A stretch of DNA of 7,812 nucleotides from Planococcaceae bacterium UBA3370 (GTDB taxonomy: Bacteria > Bacillota > Bacilli > Bacillales_A > Planococcaceae): assembly GCA_002360295.1 (NCBI GenBank), contig DEQI01000033.1, positions 1-7,812 of the forward strand, read 5' to 3'. The notes below the pieces were generated by a model. The model did no database searches. It saw only the letters and a program-made list of their open reading frames with translations, and was not told the DNA's origin. This document shows positions 1-5,514 of this stretch, piece after piece. The position numbers were made by a program, and so were the translations under genes. The first letter of the stretch is position 1. Every line of letters starts with the position of its first letter.

Positions 1-591
1 ATAGCGAATATTTTCACCGTAAACTTCTTCTGTCAATAAAGTAGGATAATCCGCTACCATTGCTTCGATAAATTGTTTATCAGTTACCTTCTCCATAAAT
101 TGCTCAGCTGTATAATCTGTCTTTTTCGCAATAACAGCGGCAATTTGATCAAGTGTTAACCCTTCTGGTACGGTAATAGTGAATAACGGCTCACGATATA
201 CTTTCCCTGTTTTCAAGCTTTCAATAATCTCATCTAATGTCATCGCTTGTGTCATCGTATAACTACCAGCCTGGAATTGCGACTCATTTTTAAATTTTGC
301 ATAGTATTTGAAAATACGGGCATTTTTAATAATTCCCTTGTCCTCCAAAATAGAGGCAATCGAAGTAATACCAGACCCCATCGGAATTTCTACTGTTATT
401 TCCTTTGTAGCTTCTGTATTAACTGGCTGTAAAGCAGATGTCACATATTTATAGCCAGAAAAACCGACAACAAGTAAGATGACTAGTGCAATTAATGCAA
501 TGACAGCAGTAATCCGACGTACAACTTTTACTTCTTTTTTTCTTTCCTTCATTTTTATAAACATTTCTTGCTTTTTTTCATCATTATTCAC
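1..591 (-). CDS. mltG: MltG endolytic murein transglycosylase, N-terminal part (cut by window edge)
   Basis: Seen: 197 uninterrupted codons run from a GTG start at 591 to the window edge with no stop. The start is preceded by AAAGGGGG, 7 nt upstream. The product has a lysine-rich cytoplasmic tail (residues 1-26), one membrane helix (about 27-48), then an extracytoplasmic region. Residues about 63-128 fit the LysM-like subdomain of YceG/MltG proteins (VEIPMGSGITSIASIL, later QAGSYTM), and TVPEGLTLDQIA at about 140-151 is a family hallmark. Known of the family: MltG is a membrane-anchored lytic transglycosylase that cleaves nascent glycan strands and so sets their length; it usually has about 340-390 residues. 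The catalytic Glu lies in the missing C-terminal half, so activity cannot be judged here. In B. subtilis this gene is yrrL, downstream of yrzB, as here. A terminator separates it from the DUF1292 gene and it has its own promoter. Confidence 0.93.
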   Translation of the reverse strand, partial: MNNDEKKQEMFIKMKERKKEVKVVRRITAVIALIALVILLVVGFSGYKYVTSALQPVNTEATKEITVEIPMGSGITSIASILEDKGIIKNARIFKYYAKFKNESQFQAGSYTMTQAMTLDEIIESLKTGKVYREPLFTITVPEGLTLDQIAAVIAKKTDYTAEQFMEKVTDKQFIEAMVADYPTLLTEEVYGENIRY

Positions 592-620
592 GGGTAAACC
601 CCCTTTAATTCTCTTTCAAT

Positions 621-649
621 ATGATACAAGATAATGTAAAACGTGACAA
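621..649 (-). promoter_or_regulatory. SigA-type promoter for mltG
   Basis: On the minus strand there is a -35 box TTGTCA (649-644), a 17 bp spacer and a -10 box TATCAT (626-621). Each box differs from consensus at one position. Transcription would start near 614, giving a leader of roughly 23 nt before the GTG start at 591. The -35 box is within a few bases of the T-run of the preceding terminator, so transcription of mltG restarts right where the upstream unit ends. Confidence 0.7.
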
Positions 650-651
650 AT

Positions 652-693
652 AAAAAAAGTGTAAGGGTTAGAAATATGCCTAACCCTTACACT
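652..693 (-). terminator. Intrinsic terminator after the tandem DUF1292 gene
   Basis: A perfect 14 bp inverted repeat (arms 658-671 and 680-693) encloses an 8 nt loop. In the minus direction the stem is followed by seven T residues (658-652). The other side of the stem has no T-run, so it acts on minus-strand transcription only. It begins 8 bp after the stop codon of the tandem DUF1292 gene and should end the transcript carrying ruvX and the DUF1292 genes. Confidence 0.93.
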
Positions 694-701
694 ACTATAC
701 A

Positions 702-1220
702 CTATTGAACTGTTAGTGAAGCGAGTACTTGTTCAATCATTTCCCATTCTTCATCCGATTCGATTGGAAGCAGTTCAGATATTTCACCATTATCGCCTGG
801 AATGTAGGCTGAAGCAAATATTTCTGATAGACCTTCCTCTTCATTCATCTCATCATCTACTGCATAGAATAAATACGATTTCCCGTTCACATCAAAGCGG
901 TGTAAAATTTGGCATATTACATCTTCGCCATTTTCATTTGTAATTGTCATATAATTAGCTTGATCTTCTGAAAACTCATCAACAAGTGTATTTAATACTT
1001 CCTGTACCATATCCCACTCTTCTTCTGTTTCCAGCGGTGATAGCTCACCTATTTCTCCATTGTCATCTAATTCAAAGCGCAGTGCTGAAACTTCTTCATT
1101 TTCTTCCCCTTCAATTGTATACAGCACGTATGAATGCTCTTCTGCGTCAAACGTAAAAATTACTCGACAAAGTACTTCCTCACCCGCATCATTAAAAATT
1201 TTAAAAAATTGCTCTTCCAT
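702..1220 (-). CDS. Tandem two-domain DUF1292 protein, function unknown
   Basis: Seen: 172 residues, strongly acidic, no membrane segment or signal peptide, so probably cytoplasmic. The ATG start follows AAGGAGG with 9 nt spacing. The protein is an internal duplication: unit 1 is about residues 1-87 and unit 2 about 88-172. Both carry the same pattern: an acidic turn, a Cys before a hydrophobic strand (EEVLCRVIFTFD with C18; EDVICQILHRFD with C103), an SYVLY/SYLFY strand, then NGEI-EL followed by P(L/I)E and EEW (W69, W159) and a C-terminal helix. The same pattern occurs in the neighbouring 96-residue protein. Known of the family: DUF1292 (YrzB) proteins normally have one such domain in about 80-110 residues and no established function. 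Unit 1 is more divergent, with SALRFELDD where unit 2 and the neighbour have EIFAS. Inferred: it arose by duplication of the adjacent gene and fusion. I am sure of the family and unsure of any role. Confidence 0.88.
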   Translation of the reverse strand: MEEQFFKIFNDAGEEVLCRVIFTFDAEEHSYVLYTIEGEENEEVSALRFELDDNGEIGELSPLETEEEWDMVQEVLNTLVDEFSEDQANYMTITNENGEDVICQILHRFDVNGKSYLFYAVDDEMNEEEGLSEIFASAYIPGDNGEISELLPIESDEEWEMIEQVLASLTVQ

Positions 1221-1237
1221 TTATTTATTCCTCCTTC

Positions 1238-1275
1238 AAAAAGAAAACAGAGTTGGCAAGTTTGCCTCCCCTGTT
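1238..1275 (-). terminator. Possible weak terminator or attenuator between the DUF1292 genes
   Basis: In the minus direction an imperfect inverted repeat (arms ACAGGG and CTCTGT, then GGCA and TGCC, spanning 1275-1246) has a 2x2 internal mismatch and a 4 nt loop. It is followed at once by a T-rich run, TTTTCTTTTT (1247-1238). The Shine-Dalgarno of the tandem DUF1292 gene (1236-1230) starts one base after this run. The stem is short, so partial termination is more likely than complete termination. Confidence 0.45.
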
Positions 1276-1302
1276 GTCATTCGTGTGCATCTTATTATAA
1301 GA

Positions 1303-1593
1303 CTACTCTTCGTCACCGAATTCGTCTTCTAATGCATTTAATACGTCTTCAATTAAATCCCATTCAGCTTCTGTTTCGATTGGCTCTAATTCGCCATCTT
1401 CACCATTTTCAGATGGCACAAATGAAGAAGCAAAGATTTCGATTTGACCTTCATCATCTTCTTCTGCTCCAACTAAAGAATAAAGTACATATGATTTGCC
1501 AAATTCCTCAGAATCAAATGTGTGAATTACTTCACAAAGTTGTTCATTTCCGCTTTCATCTACGATTGTAATGTGTCGTTGTTCTTGTTCCAT
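1303..1593 (-). CDS. yrzB: DUF1292 family protein, YrzB-like
   Basis: Seen: 96 residues, very acidic, no membrane segment or signal peptide. The ATG start follows GAGGTG with 7 nt spacing. Features in order: [20 protein letters not shown] (residues 8-27, with C20), the strand KSYVLYSL (33-40), an acidic linker, EIFASSFVP (52-60), the turn [12 protein letters not shown] (62-73) with W79 shortly after, and an acidic C-terminal helix. Known of the family: length and pattern match YrzB/DUF1292, a small Firmicutes protein without an established function, usually next to ruvX as here. It lies about 90 bp downstream of ruvX and shows no convincing promoter of its own: a TATAAT at 1619-1614 would place the transcript start on the ribosome binding site. 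Inferred: it is co-transcribed with ireB and ruvX. This is the ancestral-type copy relative to the tandem paralogue downstream. Confidence 0.92.
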   Translation of the reverse strand: MEQEQRHITIVDESGNEQLCEVIHTFDSEEFGKSYVLYSLVGAEEDDEGQIEIFASSFVPSENGEDGELEPIETEAEWDLIEDVLNALEDEFGDEE

Positions 1594-1684
1594 TATGAGT
1601 CACCTCTTCAATTATTATAAGGATGTACCTTATTTTACAGCTAGCTCTTTGTTTATGGGGTAGATAAATTTCTTTTAGAGTGTT

Positions 1685-2101
1685 TTAATTTTTACTATCT
1701 AAATACCCCTGTAAAATCATGACAGCTGCCATTTTATCAATTACTTGTTTACGTTTTTTACGGCTAACATCTGCTTCTATGAGCATGCGTTCTGCAGCCA
1801 TCGTAGTAAGACGTTCATCCCAGAGTTTTACTGGCATCTCGAACGTTTCTTCTAATAACTTTTTAAAGTTTTCAGAAGCCTCACCACGAGGACCCACCGT
1901 GTTGTTCATGTTTTTTGGATAGCCGACAACAAACTCTGTTACAGCATATTCCTTAACAAGCTCTTTGATACGTTCAATACCAAATTGTTGTTGTTCTTCA
2001 TCAATTTTTATTGTTTCGATTCCTTGTGCTGTCCAGCCAAGCGCATCACTAATCGCGACGCCGATTGTTTTCGTACCGACGTCTAAACCCATAATCCTCA
2101 T
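1685..2101 (-). CDS. ruvX: RuvX/YqgF RNase H-fold nuclease (putative Holliday junction resolvase / pre-16S rRNA nuclease)
   Basis: Seen: 138 residues, the usual size for YqgF/RuvX proteins. The N-terminal motif [14 protein letters not shown] (residues 3-16) carries D7, the core has [16 protein letters not shown] (58-72), then WDERLTT (94-100, with E96) and VIDKMAA (120-126, with D122). D7, E96 and D122 match the acidic residues expected to bind metal in this RNase H-like fold. A basic stretch, SRKKRK, lies at 113-118. Known of the family: the E. coli protein processes the 5' end of 16S rRNA and the family was also proposed as Holliday junction resolvases; B. subtilis calls it YrrK. The ATG start overlaps the ireB stop as ATGA, which suggests translational coupling; its own upstream GAGG is only moderate. 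All key residues are present, so it should be active; which substrate is used here cannot be read from sequence. Confidence 0.95.
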   Translation of the reverse strand: MRIMGLDVGTKTIGVAISDALGWTAQGIETIKIDEEQQQFGIERIKELVKEYAVTEFVVGYPKNMNNTVGPRGEASENFKKLLEETFEMPVKLWDERLTTMAAERMLIEADVSRKKRKQVIDKMAAVMILQGYLDSKN

Positions 2102-2370
2102 TTTGTCGCCTCAGTATTTTTCCTAATATAAAATTTAACAAGCTCTTCAAGAATTTCGTCCCTTTCGAGCTTTCGGATTAAATTTCGTGCGTCCTGGTGG
2201 CGAGGGATGTATGCCGGATCACCAGAAAGTAAATAACCAACAATTTGGTTCGTCGGGTTATACCCCTTTTCCTCTAATGAAGCGTACACCTTTAACATCA
2301 CTTGCTTTACTTCTTGTTCCATTGACTCTTCTGGAAAACTAAATTTCATTGTTTGATCAAACGAACTCAA
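2098..2370 (-). CDS. reoM: IreB/ReoM family regulator (DUF965, YrzL)
   Basis: Seen: 90 residues from a TTG start at 2370. This start is chosen over the GTG at 2379 because GAGGTG lies 6 nt upstream of the TTG, the GTG has no ribosome binding site, and the N-terminus becomes [10 protein letters not shown], as in known family members. The conserved core [20 protein letters not shown] (residues about 34-53), with [19 protein letters not shown] after it, identifies the family. Known of the family: E. faecalis IreB and Listeria ReoM are small cytoplasmic proteins phosphorylated by PASTA-type Ser/Thr kinases; ReoM phosphorylated at Thr7 no longer promotes ClpCP-dependent degradation of MurA, which links the kinase to peptidoglycan precursor supply. 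Thr7 is present here with the TTG start. The gene sits between alaS and ruvX, the standard order, and overlaps ruvX by 4 bases. Confidence 0.94.
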   Translation of the reverse strand: MSSFDQTMKFSFPEESMEQEVKQVMLKVYASLEEKGYNPTNQIVGYLLSGDPAYIPRHQDARNLIRKLERDEILEELVKFYIRKNTEATK

Positions 2371-2396
2371 GACCAGCACCTCGCTTTCAGAGATAA

Positions 2397-2418
2397 GGAG
2401 ATGGACATCGCCATCTCC
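2397..2418 (-). other. Perfect hairpin in the ireB leader
   Basis: An 8 bp perfect inverted repeat (GGAGATGG and CCATCTCC) has a 6 nt loop. In the minus direction it is followed by TTATCTC rather than a T-run, so it is not a good intrinsic terminator for alaS. On the plus strand the following bases are T-rich (ATTTCTTTTATT), but no plus-strand gene needs a terminator here. If the candidate promoter at 2428-2433 is used, this hairpin would form almost at the 5' end of the ireB mRNA, where such structures can stabilise transcripts. Confidence 0.5.
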
Positions 2419-2427
2419 ATTTCTTTT

Positions 2428-2433
2428 ATTATA
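2428..2433 (-). promoter_or_regulatory. Candidate internal promoter -10 box for ireB-ruvX-DUF1292
   Basis: A perfect TATAAT (2433-2428 on the minus strand) lies in the 141 bp gap between alaS and ireB. The best -35 at 17 bp spacing is TTTAAT, only 3 of 6 matches. A start near 2421 would place the hairpin at 2397-2418 at the very 5' end of the mRNA. The rest of the gap is plain AT-rich sequence in which I see nothing else. Confidence 0.35.
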
Positions 2434-2511
2434 CCCGATACATCAAATGAATTAAATGATTTATATTAATTAAAAGATTCAATATTTTTTCATATAATTT
2501 AAAAGATGAAA

Positions 2512-5169
2512 TTAATTAGATTTAACATAATCATACACAGAATTTAACGCTTCATCAAGTTTTGAAGCATCTTTTGCACCAGCCATCGCCATATCTGGAC
2601 GACCGCCACCTTTACCACCACAAGCTTCTGCTACAGTTTTAACAATATTTCCAGCATGGTAAGCACCACCCACGATATCTTTTGTTACACCTGCACATAG
2701 CATGACTTTATCTCCATCAACTGCACCAAGTACGATAATAGAAGATTCCATTTTCTCTTTTAAATCGTCCATCATTTGACGAAGTTGATTATTATCTTTT
2801 GCCTCAACACGAGTTGCTAAAACTGTTACATCACCAATTTTTTGTGCAGCATCTAAAATTGCCCCAGCTTGAGCATTGGCGATTTTTTGTGATAATGAAT
2901 CATTTTCACGTTGCAATTCTTTATAATCTGCTTGAAGTGTAGCTACACGAGTTGCAACATCTTTAGGATTTGCTTTTAATAATGCAGCTGCTTCCGCTAA
3001 AACAGCCTCTTCTTCTTTTACTGCAAAGTAAGCCGCTTTACCTGTTACCGCTTCGATACGTCGTGTACCTGCTCCAATACCGCCTTCTGATACGATTTTG
3101 AAGAAACCAATTTCAGATGAACGGCTAACGTGTAAACCACCACATAGCTCGATTGAATAATCAGATACTGCAACTACACGTACAACATCCCCATATTTTT
3201 CACCGAATAATGCCATTGCGCCCATTGCTTTCGCTTCATCGATTGGCATTTCACGAATAATGACTTCGATATCTTCCCAAATTTTTTCGTTTACTGCACG
3301 CTCTACTTGTGCAAGCTCTTCTTTTGTTGCTGGTCCGAAATGTGAGAAGTCGAAACGTAAACGATCTGGTCCCACGTATGAACCTGCTTGGGCTACATGG
3401 TCACCTAATACATCTTTTAAGGCACGATGCATAAGGTGTGTCGCTGTATGATTTTTCAAAATTAAATTACGTTTTTCACGATCTACAGACGCTTTTGCAC
3501 GATCACCGACATGCATTTCACCAGATTCAATGACCACTGTATGAAGTGGTTGACCGTTTGGCGCTTTTTGAACATCTTTTACAATCGCTTTAAATCCATC
3601 TGCTTCAATTACACCTGTATCGGCAATTTGACCACCCATTTCAGCATAGAAAGGTGTTTCTTCTAAAATGACTAACGCTTCTTGTCCTTCAGCAGCTGTG
3701 CTTGCTTGTTGACCCTCAACGACAATCGCAGAAACTTTTGTAGTTGATTCTAGCGCATTGTAGATAAAAGTAGATTGTACTGTTAAGTTTGACAATACTT
3801 CATTTTGTACTTGCATCGAATCTACATCTTGACGAGCAGCACGTGCGCGTTCACGTTGCGCTTCCATAGCTGCTTCAAAGCCTTCGTGATCAACCGTCAT
3901 CCCTACTTCTTCCGCATACTCTTCTGTTAATTCGATTGGGAAGCCGTAAGTATCGTATAAACGGAATGCATCAGCACCTGGAATGAAATGGTGTCCTGCT
4001 TGTTTTTGTTGTTTTACTACCTCATTGAAAATAGCTAAGCCGCCATCAAGTGTTTCATGGAAGCGTACTTCTTCATTTTTAATGACACGTTGAATAAACG
4101 CTGTCTTTTCTTTAACTTCTGGATAGAAGTCTTGCATAATCTCTCCAACAGTTGGGACTAATTCGAACATAAATGGCTTTTCAATACCAATTTGTTTTGC
4201 ATAGCGAACGGCACGTCGAAGTAAACGACGTAATACATAGCCGCGACCTTCATTTGATGGAAGCGCACCATCTCCAATTGCAAAGGCAACCGTACGAATA
4301 TGGTCAGCAATTACTTTAAATGGCGTATTAATATCTTCCGTTGAACCGAAAATTTCACTTAAATCGACTTCATTTGGACGTTTGTACTTACGGTTAGCAA
4401 ATGTTTCGATTTTCTCGATAATCGGCATGAACAAATCTGTATCAAAGTTTGTCGGCACGTTTTGACATACTGATGCCATACGTTCTAAGCCCATACCTGT
4501 ATCAATGTTTTGTTTTGGAAGTGGCGTATAAGTGCCATCTGGATTATGGTTAAATTGAGAAAATACTAAGTTCCAAACTTCTAGGTAACGCTCATTTTCT
4601 CCACCCGGATATAATTCTGGATCATTTTCATCATTTCCATACGCCGGACCACGATCATAGAAAATTTCAGAGTTTGGACCAGATGGACCTTCCCCAATAT
4701 CCCAGAAGTTTCCTTCGATACGAATTAAACGCTCTTCTGGAATACCTATTTCATTATGCCAAATTTCATATGCTTCCTCATCTTCAGGGTGAATAGTAAT
4801 TGACAGTAATTCTGGATCAAATCCCATCCATCTTTTATCCGTTAAAAACTCCCAAGCAAAATGGATAGCTTCTTTTTTGAAATAATCACCAATGGAGAAG
4901 TTTCCTAACATTTCAAAAAATGTATGGTGACGTGCTGTTTTCCCTACGTTTTCAATATCGTTTGTACGAATTGATTTTTGCGCATTTGTAATACGTGGGT
5001 TATCTGGGATAATACGACCATCAAAGTATGGCTTTAATGTCGCAACACCTGAGTTGATCCATAATAAAGATGGGTCATTGATTGGAACAAGTGGTGCAGA
5101 TGGCTCATGGTGATGGCCTTTTTCTTTAAAAAATTCTAAGTACAGTCTGCGAATATCTGCTGCTTTCAT
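2512..5169 (-). CDS. alaS: Alanyl-tRNA synthetase
   Basis: Full-length class II synthetase of 885 residues (bacterial AlaRS is usually about 870-880) that attaches alanine to tRNA-Ala in the cytoplasm. Seen in order: the aminoacylation core starting [13 protein letters not shown]; motif 2 region [20 protein letters not shown] (68-87) with [10 protein letters not shown] after it; [12 protein letters not shown] (221-232); motif 3 [16 protein letters not shown] (308-323); the editing domain with HTATH (H574, H578) and CGGLH (C676, H680), the four residues expected to hold the metal used to clear Ser and Gly mischarging; a helical linker with coiled-coil tendency (about 715-775); and the C-Ala domain ending [11 protein letters not shown] (851-861). 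The ATG start has AGGAGG 8 nt upstream. Expression is controlled by the T-box leader in front of it. One oddity is Leu679 in the editing motif, where CGGTH is the common form; the ligands themselves are intact. No strong terminator follows, so read-through into ireB is likely. Confidence 0.99.
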   Translation of the reverse strand: MKAADIRRLYLEFFKEKGHHHEPSAPLVPINDPSLLWINSGVATLKPYFDGRIIPDNPRITNAQKSIRTNDIENVGKTARHHTFFEMLGNFSIGDYFKKEAIHFAWEFLTDKRWMGFDPELLSITIHPEDEEAYEIWHNEIGIPEERLIRIEGNFWDIGEGPSGPNSEIFYDRGPAYGNDENDPELYPGGENERYLEVWNLVFSQFNHNPDGTYTPLPKQNIDTGMGLERMASVCQNVPTNFDTDLFMPIIEKIETFANRKYKRPNEVDLSEIFGSTEDINTPFKVIADHIRTVAFAIGDGALPSNEGRGYVLRRLLRRAVRYAKQIGIEKPFMFELVPTVGEIMQDFYPEVKEKTAFIQRVIKNEEVRFHETLDGGLAIFNEVVKQQKQAGHHFIPGADAFRLYDTYGFPIELTEEYAEEVGMTVDHEGFEAAMEAQRERARAARQDVDSMQVQNEVLSNLTVQSTFIYNALESTTKVSAIVVEGQQASTAAEGQEALVILEETPFYAEMGGQIADTGVIEADGFKAIVKDVQKAPNGQPLHTVVIESGEMHVGDRAKASVDREKRNLILKNHTATHLMHRALKDVLGDHVAQAGSYVGPDRLRFDFSHFGPATKEELAQVERAVNEKIWEDIEVIIREMPIDEAKAMGAMALFGEKYGDVVRVVAVSDYSIELCGGLHVSRSSEIGFFKIVSEGGIGAGTRRIEAVTGKAAYFAVKEEEAVLAEAAALLKANPKDVATRVATLQADYKELQRENDSLSQKIANAQAGAILDAAQKIGDVTVLATRVEAKDNNQLRQMMDDLKEKMESSIIVLGAVDGDKVMLCAGVTKDIVGGAYHAGNIVKTVAEACGGKGGGRPDMAMAGAKDASKLDEALNSVYDYVKSN

Positions 5170-5224
5170 AAAAAATTCCTCCTAATTTTTTTAATTTTTC
5201 TTTTGAAAAGAGATGAGAAAAAAC

Positions 5225-5258
5225 AAAAAAAGCCTTCATCCCCAAAAGGGACGAAGAC
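5225..5258 (-). terminator. T-box intrinsic terminator before alaS
   Basis: In the minus direction GUCUUCGUCCC (5258-5248) pairs with GGGAUGAAGGC (5242-5232), 11 bp including two G-U pairs, followed by seven T residues (5231-5225). This is the off-state hairpin of the T-box leader. It is also the first terminator met by transcripts reading in from the MHYT/EAL gene. Confidence 0.93.
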
Positions 5259-5472
5259 TGTGTATGTTTTCGCGGTACCACCCTAGTTATAGTTAAAATT
5301 GCTACATTTTAACTACCTCTCAAATGCTTGTAACGTAAGCAAACGGCAGGGATTAGCTGCACTCTGGAGTAGCTGTTCGGCTTTACTTTGTGAAGATTCT
5401 TGCAGCCTATGGAATCTCTTTCTGAACACTTCATAAAACTTACTTTTTCCATCATCGTTTTCATTTATTATG
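5225..5472 (-). promoter_or_regulatory. T-box riboswitch (tRNA-Ala sensing) of alaS
   Basis: Seen: the T-box core AGGGTGGTACCGCG (5284-5271), whose bulge pairs with the tRNA acceptor end, is followed by an intrinsic terminator. Upstream, Stem I can be traced. AGTA (5444-5441) faces GAAC (5378-5375) across the specifier loop, capped by the helix GTTTTAT (5439-5433) with GTAAAGC (5386-5380, including G-U pairs). A distal arm GATTC (5416-5412) pairs with GAATC (5399-5395) around a loop containing GGCTGCAA. The triplet after GAACA is GCT (5373-5371) followed by A, an alanine codon, matching the downstream gene. Known: uncharged tRNA binding the specifier and T-box bulge favours the antiterminator and lets alaS be transcribed. 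The motif and terminator are certain; the Stem I folding was done by hand. Confidence 0.95.
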
Positions 5473-5478
5473 CCTTAC

Positions 5479-5507
5479 ATTATAAAAAAATGTTTAAATG
5501 CTGTCAA
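5479..5507 (-). promoter_or_regulatory. Consensus SigA promoter of the alaS T-box transcript
   Basis: TTGACA (5507-5502), 17 bp spacer, TATAAT (5484-5479): both boxes are perfect matches to the housekeeping consensus with ideal spacing. Transcription should start near 5472, giving a leader of about 300 nt. The -35 box is 7 bp past the stop codon of the MHYT/EAL gene. Confidence 0.92.
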
Positions 5508-5514
5508 TGAATTA

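Noticed and set aside
247..432. Plus-strand open frame opposite mltG, and similar frames at 1719-1922 and 3260-3451.
   Set aside because: Each is antisense to a conserved gene whose protein family is clear, with no family resemblance of its own.
716..1571. Open frames on the plus strand opposite the DUF1292 genes (716-943, 1060-1332, 1134-1571).
   Set aside because: They are antisense to well-supported genes, lack ribosome binding sites, and give His/Leu/Ser-rich sequences typical of the reverse complement of acidic proteins.
1614..1619. TATAAT ahead of the single-domain DUF1292 gene as a promoter.
   Set aside because: A start 7 nt downstream would fall on the ribosome binding site itself, and no -35 is found at 16-18 bp spacing.
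2397..2418. The hairpin after alaS as its intrinsic terminator.
   Set aside because: The stem is good but the minus-strand sequence after it is TTATCTC, with no T-run, so efficient termination is not expected.
2367..2420. A 17-codon reading frame on the minus strand (ATG at 2420) whose TGA stop overlaps the TTG start of ireB, suggestive of a leader peptide.
   Set aside because: It has no Shine-Dalgarno, its start lies within a base of the presumed transcript start, and most of it is the hairpin sequence. The overlap with TTG can arise by chance.
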